Shown: in pieces, positions 36,865 to 47,353 of the stretch
Numbering within the stretch: the stretch's first letter is position 1
Layout of the letters: each line of letters begins with the position of its first letter
Assembly: GCA_964247055.1 (NCBI GenBank)
Contig: OZ176050.1
Location: 6,386,001 to 6,450,000, forward strand
Source of the DNA: Paragordius varius
Taxonomy: Eukaryota > Nematomorpha
Direction of reading: 5' to 3'
Length of the DNA: 64,000 bases
Made by a program: the position numbers and the translations under genes
The notes under the pieces: model-generated
Told to the model about the DNA's origin: nothing
Seen by the model: only the letters and a program-made list of their open reading frames with translations
The model's database searches: none

Positions 36865-39209
36865 CAGGGGTGGCCACACTTTTTTTGTCGCGAGCTTTTT
36901 TTTGGCTTTTTTGTTAAAAAAAGAGTTCGCGGTCACCCAGAAATATTTATCAAAAAAACTCAATCAACACTTTAAATGATGTATATACCTGCTTTACAGA
37001 TTAGAGTGACTTGTTTAAACCATTTTAAAATTGTAATTTTTTTTATCTATCAACCAAATACAAAAATAATTTTAATTAAAAGACACCGTTATTAACTACC
37101 TTAATTTTTTAACCAACATAAAACACTTCAAAATATTTATTTATTAAATTTCTATTATATGAAATTTTACAATATAAAAATTTAAACAATGCATTTGAAA
37201 TTAAAGGGGAGAATACATTATGATACAAAAAATAAAAGAAATAAAAAATAGCATTCCAATTTAGAACCATAATTTGAACATAAATAAGAGTACATTAAAA
37301 TTTCATCAGTTTTAATTCTATCCACATATTTTTTAGTAAATCGGCTTTTTCCTAAGCGAAAATACAACTCGATAAACATCCATATTTAATAAAGAAAAAA
37401 AATATTTAAAACGCCCGACAGCGAAAAAATTCAGAAAGGTTATCTAAATTAGGTTCAAACGAAGTCAAAGCAATTCTCAAACATGATTCTAAATGTTTAT
37501 TAGTTAATTGTGACCTCTGTTTAGTTTTGATAGCATTCATAATTGAAAAAGCCGATTCACATAAATATGTGGATCCAAAAAAAGAATTGAATAATGCAGC
37601 GGTTTTCCAAATATGGGGATATTTATCTTTATTTATAAATTTATATATATCTGATCCTAATGTTTTTAGATGGATATCGCATTTAACATTTATTAATTCC
37701 TCTTCCAACTCTGCTAAATTTGGTACACCAAGAAAGTGGCTGAGTTTTTGAGCAATATATTCAACATTATTATTATTTTTAAATGGGCATGATAAAAAAA
37801 TAGCGATGTCTTCAAGTTTATTTATAGATGAAAATCGTTTTTCAAAATCATTAATAAGCAGACCAATCACATCTGCATATTTTTCAAAAGAGAGATTCTC
37901 TATTTTTTCAGACACCGCTGCCAGATTAAAAAAATGTTTTAAATCTCGGTTTTTTAATTGTGTTTCTACTACTGTTAGTGTTTCCTTAAAAGATTTTAAA
38001 GCACCCATCATATCCATTATTGTTTTATCTTTTCCTTGTAATTGGATGTTTAATTTATGCAATTTTTCCGTGATATCGCATAAAAATGTAAGATCAAGCA
38101 GCCAATCTTGATCTTTCAATTCAGGGTATGAAAATTTAGAATTCTCTAAAAAAATTTCTATTTGTGGTAAAAGTTGCCTAAATCTAATTAAAAATGCGGG
38201 ACGACTCAACCACCTTACATCAGTATTTAATAATTCCTCCTTTGCAGATAAATCACTAAATATCATACGAATAAAAATGCATAATTGGGCGATTCCAACA
38301 TAATCGGTGGACTCATCGAGTTGCAAAGAAAAAAAATACAGTTATTAATATTTTCATGTAAATTTCATCAAGATTATTACTAATATCTTCAGCCCTGCGC
38401 ATAACGGTATTTCTCGATAAGCTTATGCTTTTAATAGCTGTCATAATATTATTTTTGTTATCAAAATTTTCAAATAAAATATCACAAGCGCTAATAAAGG
38501 CTTCTTTAAATATTTTACCATCTTGGAATGGCTTATTGTTCCGAATGAGTATTTCCGCTACCTTGAATGAAGCAATCGTAGCATTTTTATAGTCTTTGTT
38601 GTATTTAAGTATGCTATTTTGTGAGGCGGATAATTGTTCTTTTAATTCCTTTACTTTAATGTTGCGTTCTTGAGTTTGTAAGGGGTAGTTTTTGGAGTAA
38701 TGTGGATGCAGAGATCTATAATGTCTTTCAATATTTGACTTTTTGGGCAAAGCAACAGTACTATTGCATATTAGACAGGTGCATGTTTCATTTATCATAA
38801 TAAAAAAGTATTCATGCTCCCAATCTTTCTTGTATCTGTACAACTTTTTTTGGCTCATTCTAAAATATAAGTTTTAAAAACCTACTTTTGGTGTATCAAA
38901 TCAAATCTAACTTCACGATTATGCTTCTGATTTATGAATAAGCTTTGCTCAAAGTTTTGATATATTCAAGGGAAATGACTGATTTTAAGTTTTAATGCAA
39001 ATGCTCCAAAACATATGAATTATAATTAATAAAATAATTTTTTTACACCCTTTTCTTAGACGTTTTTTTTAATATTTTTTTTGTATTTTAAATTTAAATT
39101 CGCTCAGAAGTAGCCAACTATCCGAAAAAAATCAATAAATTTTTTTAAAAAAAATATTTTCAGGCGGTCCCTTTTTGAGTTGTCGCGGTCACCTCGTTGG
39201 CCACCCCTG
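36865..39209 (-). mobile_element. hAT transposon with perfect 8-bp target duplication
   Basis: The ends are CAGGGGTGGCCAC and, inverted, CAGGGGTGGCCAAC, with GTGTATAT duplicated at 36857-36864 and 39210-39217. It is 2345 bp long and carries a transposase gene on the minus strand (37406-38858) that is frameshifted and internally shortened. Clean ends and a perfect duplication argue for a fairly recent insertion. Confidence 0.93.
37406..38858 (-). pseudogene. hAT transposase, ZBED/SCAND3-like, defective
   Basis: Two overlapping reading frames together resemble the hAT transposases often annotated as ZBED or SCAND3-like proteins. The first (38313-38858, 181 aa) has a zinc-finger CLICNSTVALPKKSNIERHY with the final RSLH histidine. 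The second (37406-38326, 306 aa) starts LQLDESTDYVGIAQLC and ends in the C-terminal dimerisation block (YLCESAFSIMNAIKTK, LTNKHLESCLR). They are offset at an A/T homopolymer near 38320-38330, which could be a real frameshift or a base-call error. Directly after KEELLN the frame joins TDVRWLSR, so roughly the central 130 residues, including part of the catalytic region, are missing. It is therefore non-autonomous. Confidence 0.88.
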
Positions 39210-39606
39210 GTGTATATCAACTATTTGAGTGAATTTTTTTATATCTTCCGGTTTATTAATGTTATATAATTGCAAAACTTTGCCGTGGTTTCGATTCCTT
39301 CCATGTTTTATTAGGTATTTTTTTATTAATAGGCCTGTGGTATCCCACGATCCCGATTTGAATCAAAGGACTGAAATAAATGCCTTGTATCCTAGTGTTA
39401 AATAAACACGATATTCTACAAAAATGTTGTAATATAAAAATGTCGTCGATTAGTTTGATATGGAACTTTTTATCAAAACTAAATTTTAATTTATATATTT
39501 TAGCTTATTTGTATAATTTTTTTGGGATGGAAGTAGTTTATATGAAAATACTAACTTAAGTATAGTCTGGGGTATTTTGCTACCCCAATTTAAATTGAAG
39601 TGTTAA

Positions 39607-39878
39607 AGAGGATTAGCCTATTTTAGAATAGAATAAAAAGACTTTCGGAGCCTACATTTAAAAAATAGAATTTTTTCTGCTACATTCTATCAGGATATAT
39701 TTCATCAGGTTGATTTTATATAGACTCTGATTTCGAACTGTGTATAAAAACCAATTACCAAGTTGTGTATTATATTTCGAAAATGAATCTAAAGGCTTAA
39801 AAACACAAGCACTACAAACAACCTGATATATTTTTCGATCACAATGCATAAATTTCAACACACACTGTGGAATCCATC

Positions 39879-39922
<44 letters not shown>

Positions 39923-40366
39923 AAAAATTTTTATCATATCGGAATTTTTGTGTTCTAGTCCATTTTAGCGGTAGGCTTGCATACGGTGTTCAGATTCAAA
40001 AATAATTTTACATTTTATTTATAGTATATGATATATTCTTTGGGATAATGCATTCATCTTTTACAAAAAAAATGTTTCTAATAAGGTGCGCATATTTAGC
40101 TTGATATATAGCATTTACCCAAAAAGTGGTATTAACTAAGGTGGGAACAAACGCATTTTTACATTAATGTATGGGCAAAATTTCCCACCTGAATAAAATA
40201 AGCTTTCCAGACATAGAGTGTTTAAATAAACTAGCTAATAAAAACATTTGGGGAAGGATTCAATTTTAAATATAAAAATATTATAGAAACTCGTTAATAT
40301 AGATTTGACGTGAGCCGAAATAAACGAAAAATATTTTTGTTACCATGTGTTAAGTGCATTTACGCC
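39607..40366. other. Spacer with AT microsatellite before the YEATS gene
   Basis: It contains an (AT)n run at about 39882-39920. No gene is seen. The 5' end and promoter of the YEATS gene should lie in the right half, but no motif stands out. Confidence 0.5.
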
Positions 40367-43300
40367 ATGGATGTTCAAGTTAAACTTGAATTAGGCCATA
40401 GGGCGGAATTCAGAGACAAAGTTACCCCAGAAGGATACACACATGATTGGACAGTGTTTGTTAGAGGCCCACAGGATAAACCAGTACATCATTTTATCGA
40501 TAAAGTGGTGTTTTATCTGCACGAAAGCTTTGCAAAATCCCGCAGAGGTGGGTGTTAGATTTAATTTTTAGTTGTTAAGGAGCCGCCATATCAGATTAAG
40601 GAATCAGGATATGCTGGATTTACTTTACCGATTGAAGTCTATTTTAAAAATAAGGATGAACCAAAAAAATTAGTTTTCGAATATGATTTGTTTTTGCATT
40701 TACAAGGCTGTCCTCCCGTTAACCATGTTAGGTGTGAAAAATTGACTTTCCGGAATCCTACTCCAGAATTCCAAAAAAAACTGTTAAAGGCCGGTGGGGT
40801 ATGTTCTTTTCGTTTATAATTTAGGTAATTGTTTCTGATAATTCTACTGCGACACCGAAATCGGCAATTAAACCCCTTGCCGATGATAAAAAAGAAATAA
40901 AAGCTGCGTCTAAGTCAATTAAAAAAAGTGCTACAGTAGAAGATAGGGATAGTTTTACCAGCCTCTTTGGCGATCCTCTTAAATCTACAAACACTTCATT
41001 AAACAGCAATTTTAAGAAAAAACGTTTGGAACCTTCGCTTAAAGATGCATCTCCTATCTCAACCTTAAATGTTAAATCTGCAAATTCATTAAACAAAATT
41101 GGCAGAGATGATCAGAGTACTAGTAGCATTAAAGTACAATCAAAAATTAATACTTCGCCTTTATTTGATACAGATTCCAATGATTCTTTTGAAGGTTAGA
41201 TATATACATATATTTATATAATCTTATCATATTTGCATATTAATTTTATATACTTATTTGAATATTTATTTTTTTGAGCTTTACCTATTTTCTCCTCGTT
41301 TTATTTACAAAAAATTTCAGATCACAAAAAGCATCATACAAAAATGAAAAAAGAGAAAAAGCATCCAAAACTCGACCATGATATCCAAGACCATAGGAGT
41401 GCCCAATGTAATATTTATTTAATATTCATAACTTCCTTTAAAATTATTTTAATTACAAATTTTTTAACCCCAATTTGTAAAAATTTATTTTTATCAGCTT
41501 CAACAAATGCCATAACGATTCAAGATTTATCAAAAACATCTTTTAATCCTTCAAATCTTACATTATTGGAACAACAATCTGTTAATAAGCCAAACATTCC
41601 AATTACTACGTCTGGAACATTGGATATCGAAAGTGATATGTCCTCCCCGGTTAAAAGTGAAGAGGATATGGGTATTTATACAATTTTTTATTTTAGTTTT
41701 GAGTTTGTTTTAATTAATTGTTTAATAATGGTATTACAACACTCATTTATTACGTAAATTTTATCGTCTCTAAAATATTAAATTGACTAAATATTATCAT
41801 ATGTAATTAAAAGTGATTTTTTTTATATGAAATAATAATTATCATCCTATTATTCATTAAAATGTAATTTTAAAAGCACATAGGCGATGGATGTATTGAT
41901 TAATTTTTTACTTTTTTGTTTTTGCTCTTTCTCTCCTATTTCGTTTATTTGCTTTAAAATTTATTAATTTTTACCATTGTGTAAATATGATTGACGCAAA
42001 CATTTTACATATCCACCTGTTGTGAAAAACACAATGGACTAAAATTTTTAATAAATTTTGGTTTGTTTTACCCAAATATGGTAGTTGTTGTTTAAAGTTT
42101 ATTTAGTTATTATACACCTATATTTTTAATCCTTATAACAAACACTGTTTTAATCATATAATATTTTTATATATGTATGGCTAGTGTATATATACCATTT
42201 ACAGTTCAATTTTACCCTTAAACAGTTCAAATTCACCCTTGAACAATTCAATTTCACCCTAAAAATATATTATCTGTTTTTTAAAATTAATATACTGAAA
42301 AACTAATAAACTATGCCACAAAGACACATTACATATGAATGATGAGTTATATTAGCCCGAAAATGCGTAAATTTTTTAGGGTTAATTTTAATTGTATAAG
42401 GGTGAAAGTGAATTGTTCGAGGGTAAATATGATTTGTTCAAGGATAAATTTGAATTGTAAATTGGTATATTTTGCAAATATTTTTATAAAAATTTGGTTG
42501 GGATAATTTTAATGTCACTTTACCAAGGGCCAAATTGTACATGTATATGTGACAGCATTAAAAAAGCATATAAATTATTGACATTGTTCCCCAAAATGTC
42601 CAATTTTTGTACTTATTTTATATAATAAAGGTTTCGGAAATCATGTGCATTTGTTTGTTGATAATTTTTAAAAACCTGCTTGTCATGAGTCCATGTTAAT
42701 CAGTATGCTAAATATATTTCATTGCCCTATCTCTAATAATACTATTTAAACTTTAATTCTTGAATAATAATTTTTTGAATCTCAACGTATTAATAAAGAG
42801 AAAAGAATAAAATAAGGCTGAATGTGAAAAATGTGTAAATGTTCTCCTTAAATAAGTTTACTATATATATATGCGTTAGAACAACAATCACACCCAAAAT
42901 CATCCAATGATAATGTAATAATTGCTCAAACAACTCAAATGACTCATCCAACGCCTCCGTTAAATGCAAATCGAATAAATCAAATCAATGATGCTAATAA
43001 TTATTTAAATAGTCATCATGATGACAAAAACTTGTCAACGATCCCTGCTAAGAAAATGTGTAAAAGCGATACCAGCAGTAATAATGAAGAAAGCGGTGAT
43101 GATCACACTTCTTCATCAGATTCCTCTACAGATAATGATCAAACAACGGATCATGACACCGCAGAAAAAGAAGGTTAAAATTAAAATTTTTTAGGTTATT
43201 ATGGAAAAATTTGATTTTTGCATTTAGAATAACATTTAGGCTTGGGTCTGACCGGTTATGAATGGTTTTGGGACTGAGATATACTCGTTCAAAACTTTAA

Positions 43301-45356
43301 AATGTTTTTCACGCTATAAAAATTAATGCACATTAAATTGTAATTTGATGTGTGAAATTTGGATGTTTTATCAAATTTTAAAATTAAAAATATCTAAATA
43401 GATTGACAAATATATCGCGTTTGGTTTAGTTATGACATATTATACATTTGCGCTGATGAGGACTGCTTATAACTATGAATTACTACATTATAAGCGGTCA
43501 GAACGGTTATTTTTTTGTTTGGTTACCTAACCCTTCCTGCAACACATTGATTATCAATAAATGTAATATGTTTTCATTTATTTAATAGAAAAGAAATTTT
43601 ATTTTTCAAAGTTTTACGGAAACCATCCTGTTTGCTAGTCAAAAAATCAATGTTTTAGTGTATATATATATATATTAGTGAAAAAAACTACCACGGTTTA
43701 TTTATATATGTATGGAAAGGGATGTAAAAAAGGTGATAACCCTTTTTATTTTAGTAAAAAATTGTATTATAAAGTTTGTAATTGCAACACTTTCTATTAT
43801 GCAATATGAGTGAAAAATAATTAATATCTACTTCGCTCCGTATGGAACGGGACAGTTTTGTTTAATATAAATCTTTAAGGAAATATAAATTTTTGGATTA
43901 AATTAAATTTATTGTTAATTTTTCACAGTTGTTTTTCTCATATAATAATTATTACTTATTATAATAGATGCTGATAGTTGTAAGTCAAACTATGTGATGG
44001 AAATGCTCAATTTACAAAGAGATTTAATGGCTTTACAAGACAAACACATTGTACAAAAGTAAGTGTTATACTATGTATGGTTAAGATTTGCGCAAAAATA
44101 CATTATATGTCACTCTGCCAATATCGCTTAAGATACATAGAATTTTGGCATTTATTTATGCGTTTTTTTATACGTTTCATTTGATATAAAAAGTAACATT
44201 TAACTTATTGATTATTTTATTTAAAAAATGACTTGAATCAAATGTTTTGCTTTACAAATATTATGTGTAAGTAAAGAAATTACCTCTTGTTTAAACAATT
44301 TAAATACATCCTGTATATTATAAACAGTCAGTAATTGTTAAAGTTTTCAACAAAGTTAATTTCGGTTTTTAAGTCATTTTGTTTTGCATATATAACTAGT
44401 TATTCTCGATAAAGTATCTTTATATAATTTTTTTCTCTTAATCGGTATGTAAATTTGAAATACCAGTCAAGTTTAGTCCAATAATGTTGTTTTTGTCATT
44501 TTATTTTTGTTTAAACACTTTTTTCAGAATTTTTTAAAAAACCACGTAAGATATAAGTAACACACCGATTTTCCGCATCTGTTTAAAGTTTTTAAACACT
44601 AAAAAGTTGTATATCAAATATAAATAGGAAATTATTTGTTTGTGTTTCGATTATCTGTGATGTTTAAAAAATCTAAAAAATTTTCATTTTGGTAAATTTC
44701 TAGTTTCAAAATATAAACCTTTTATCTTTTTCACCAATTCAAATATTAAACAGGGACCAGTATAATAAAACTAAGACATTGTATTACATTTGGATACTTT
44801 CCTTAATGATCTCTCATTGTACCAAAATATATGTTATTTTGTTTTGATCTCATAATTTTACTGTTTACCTTTGTGACAAGCTACTGATATTAACCTTTTT
44901 TAGTTAAATTTACTTAATTCATTACTGTCTAACCATAGCCAATTTAAAAAAGCGCCTCGCTAAAATTTTTACCCAACAATATTTTGTTTTATCCGTCACT
45001 TTCGAAGGATTATTTGCACAGAAATAATAGTGGCTATTAAATCCATTTCCATATATAATTTTAGAATTGTCGATATAATTGTTGAAACCAGGAAATTTAC
45101 CATTAGTCCGTCCACATTCGATTTCGATTTGTGTAAATTGGATGAATCTACGCTCCAACGTATTAAACACATCATTTACAACACTACTCATAACAATAAC
45201 AATGTCAATGTTAATATTAATGAGAATAGTAATATGATCAATAGTGGTTTATACATGCATCATCATAATCAACATCAAAATAGCAATAGTGCAACTCTCT
45301 TGTATAACAATAATGTTAATGTTAACCAAAATATAAGCTCACACCCGAGTCAATAA
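40367..45356 (+). CDS. MLLT3: AF9/ENL-type YEATS-domain protein, complete
   Basis: Exons: 40367-40547, 40572-40798, 40825-41194, 41321-41407, 41498-41671, 42880-43173, 43968-44058, 45065-45356; 571 residues. AF9 and ENL read acylated histone H3 and recruit the super elongation complex and DOT1L. The N-terminal 136 residues are a YEATS domain: [32 protein letters not shown] and [14 protein letters not shown] (aromatic acyl-lysine cage), [19 protein letters not shown] long Ser/Lys/Asp-rich region with basic patches follows. The C-terminal ANC1-homology domain ([32 protein letters not shown]) binds AF4 or DOT1L partners. A tail of about 60 Asn/His-rich residues extends beyond it, unlike the human proteins. 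Intron lengths are 24, 26, 126, 90, 1208, 794 and 1006 nt, rising towards the 3' end. MLLT1 and MLLT3 cannot be told apart in an invertebrate. Confidence 0.95.
40548..40571 (+). other. Ultra-short intron, 24 nt (YEATS gene intron 1)
   Basis: GTGGGTGT...TTTTTAG separates AKSRR from [11 protein letters not shown] inside the YEATS domain. It is phase 1 and carries an in-frame TAG if retained. Confidence 0.93.
40799..40824 (+). other. Ultra-short intron, 26 nt (YEATS gene intron 2)
   Basis: GTATGTTC...AATTTAG lies after LLKAGG and before VIVSDNS. It is phase 0 and carries an in-frame TAA if retained. Confidence 0.92.
42191..42469. mobile_element. MITE with subterminal TTCAAATTCACCCTTGAACAA-type iterons
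   Basis: It lies in YEATS intron 41672-42879. The ends are TATACCATTTACAGTTCAA and, inverted, TATACCAATTTACAATTCAA. Each end is followed by three or so tandem units of about 21-22 bp built on TTCACCCTTGAACAATTCAA. TA or TATA flanks suggest a Tc1/mariner-like target. A second copy is at 55777-56128. Confidence 0.75.
43240..43530. repeat. Intronic repeat, family R6
   Basis: It lies in YEATS intron 43174-43967, with GGGTCTGACCGGTTATGAATG on the left and TTTGGTTACCTAACCC on the right. It shares its interior with 26810-26945 and its ends with 6040-6430. Confidence 0.4.
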
Positions 45357-45936
45357 ACATAGCATTGCAAAAAGTCATAATCAAAATAATATTTTGTATA
45401 TTGATCACTTTTGTCCATTTTTAATTTACACATCTCGACACTTTGTTATAGATACGAATCATTAGGTATTAACTTTTTACCTACCTACCAAGCTATCTAC
45501 CTACCCACCATCTAACTTCCAAAATTTCACTGTATTCACGTTCGATAATAAACTATAAAATTTAAAATTATAATGTTACACCTAGTATTTATATATGTCC
45601 ATATTCATATTATACCTATTTATATATTTCATCCACAAATCAATAGTTTTTTAGTAATCTTAATAATGATTGAAATTAAATTTCTTCCTATGATTTAATT
45701 AATTAGATACACAGGCATCCAGTTATTCTAAAGTTTTTTTTCGGGTTGAACAAAAAAACTTATATATATACACATATAATAAAATTTTATATTTACAACA
45801 ATACATTTATATAATTTGGGGCACCTCTAATTACAAATGACATAGTAATTATTAATATTATCCATCAAATATATATATATAATAAATTATAAATCCATAC
45901 ATTTATAAAAAAAGACAATTATTATTTGCATGTTAT
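45357..45936. other. Convergent 3' region between YEATS and USP30-like genes
   Basis: AT-rich sequence between two stop codons on opposite strands, with a CTACC repeat at about 45479-45510 (ACCTACCTACCAAGC...). It must hold both polyadenylation regions. Confidence 0.5.
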
Positions 45937-47028
45937 TCATGGGGCTAGTTCATAAAAAACGATATAGGCTGGACACGTAATGTAGGTTTTGGCTGGTAAA
46001 TGATATGATTTGACACTGAGATCAGAAACCAAATACCATTGATTTTTGAGGAGATCACATCGGATAGTTGTAAAATGACCCGATTTCTCATCTAACGTAT
46101 GGTGTTGAATGATTGCTTTCAATTGATATTTTGTATGTGGGATTTTATTATTGGAATTATCGGATTTGATAGCTGTTAAACCTAACAAATGTTGATGGTT
46201 CATGATAAAAGGGTTAAAATAGGTGTAACGATTCAATATGCTTTGGTATAGTAAAAAAGGTGATTTCGCTTTGTAAAATGTGGATGGTTTATTCAGTGAC
46301 CCCAAATTTTTGGATAAAACGTAAAACCACGAGGTAGATTTGATATCACTCTTAAATTGATTCTTATGTGACATTGTTATAGCATCTAAATGAAGTTGTA
46401 ACGGAATCCTAAGTAATTTATGTATTTTTTGTGCATTGCTGGAATTGTGAGTAAAAAGTAATCGTTGAAATTGAAGCACCAAACAATTTGAGCTTTCTAC
46501 TAAATATTTTCGTTTAACTACAGAGGTAGATGTTAAACATTTTTCGCACTTATAATTTTGAATAATTTCATTTTTAAAATAATCATATACATAATCAAGT
46601 AATGAGGAAGAAATATTAATTGTGAGCATAAGAGCGGAATGAGATTCAATTAGAGTAGGATATATATAACCGCAGTTTAAACATTCTATTTTTGTTTTAA
46701 CCATCACTTTAAAGGGAACGGTCTCAGTGTCAACGTCTGTTTCAGATTCCATAATTTCATACATAACTTGATACAACTCAAAACAATCTTGTTCACCGGA
46801 TGGAATTATCCAATTTTTATCACGGATATATTTAAAAATATCATTAATATGGTTAAAATTAATGCTTATATGGGAATTTATCATGTTGCAAATTTGACCA
46901 ATCATCATAAACAATCCATTAGATCCATTATTTTTGGCAAACAGACCAAGGGCTGAGAATGCCTGCAATAGAGCGTTTAGGTAACATGTATTATTAAAAT
47001 TTGGGATTCCTTGAATACTATTATGCAT
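45937..47028 (-). CDS. USP30: USP30-like ubiquitin-specific protease, intronless
   Basis: A single open frame of about 363 codons on the minus strand, ending in TGA at 45937. It has the USP cysteine box (FNNTCYLNALLQAF), EQDCFELYQVM, a CxxC...CxxC zinc site (CLNCGYIYP, YKCEKCLTS), the histidine box (KSGHFTTIR) and QWYLVSDLSV near the end. In USP30 the third catalytic residue is a serine in WVSDD rather than Asp/Asn, and the same serine-aspartate pair is seen here, which supports USP30, a deubiquitinase of the outer mitochondrial membrane that opposes Parkin. The ATG at 47028 starts 8 residues before the conserved NFNNTC block. The frame stays open upstream to about 47100, so a spliced 5' exon with the membrane anchor is possible but was not identified. 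It lies head-to-head with GNPDA. Confidence 0.82.
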   Translation of the reverse strand: MHNSIQGIPNFNNTCYLNALLQAFSALGLFAKNNGSNGLFMMIGQICNMINSHISINFNHINDIFKYIRDKNWIIPSGEQDCFELYQVMYEIMESETDVDTETVPFKVMVKTKIECLNCGYIYPTLIESHSALMLTINISSSLLDYVYDYFKNEIIQNYKCEKCLTSTSVVKRKYLVESSNCLVLQFQRLLFTHNSSNAQKIHKLLRIPLQLHLDAITMSHKNQFKSDIKSTSWFYVLSKNLGSLNKPSTFYKAKSPFLLYQSILNRYTYFNPFIMNHQHLLGLTAIKSDNSNNKIPHTKYQLKAIIQHHTLDEKSGHFTTIRCDLLKNQWYLVSDLSVKSYHLPAKTYITCPAYIVFYELAP

Positions 47029-47353
47029 GAGAAAAAAATGTTTCGTCAAAAAATTGTTATAAACCGTGCGAGTCCAGTTTTCGATCGGAAAAAGATATAG
47101 CTAATCTGTTGCAAAAATATTTTGGCGTTCATCTTTTAATTAAGATATATTAGCTTAAGATAATAAAAAATAATTGTGAGTTAATAAATAAATTAGATGG
47201 GAAGAAAATATTCGAATAATGGAACATAAAATATTTAGATTTAAAAACATTATTTTGGTGGGTACAAAAAACAGATTCAATTGAAGCCAAAAGCATGTGC
47301 GTTTTTTATACATATGATTTACATTTTTTAGCACTATATTTTTAAACAAATCC
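47029..47353. promoter_or_regulatory. Putative bidirectional promoter region
   Basis: The start codons of the USP30-like gene (-) and GNPDA (+) are divergent and 325 bp apart, so both promoters must lie in or near here. A pyrimidine-rich run followed by TTAG ends 24 nt before the GNPDA ATG and could be a 5'-UTR splice acceptor. No defined element is recognised. Confidence 0.4.

Larger units (their letters stand above)
36519..39401. mobile_element. TTAA-flanked MITE (copy 2) carrying a hAT insertion
   Basis: It begins TTAAGACTTCAATTCAAATT at 36519 and ends CCTAGTGTTAA at 39401. Without the hAT and its duplicated 8 bp (2353 bp) about 530 bp remain, the family length. It sits at a TTAA in the outer element. 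Confidence 0.78.
35623..39606. mobile_element. Outer TTAA-flanked MITE, split by two insertions
   Basis: Three pieces (35623-35765, 36326-36518, 39402-39606) line up in order with the uninterrupted copy at 50764-51342. The right end GAAGTGTTAA at 39597-39606 is clear and the left end near 35623 is mutated. Both gaps are filled by other members of the same family, each bounded by TTAA. Confidence 0.75.

Noticed and set aside
40310-40366. Upstream extension of the YEATS protein from a GTG codon
   Set aside because: Homologues start with [13 protein letters not shown], and the ATG at 40367 fits; the extension has no support.
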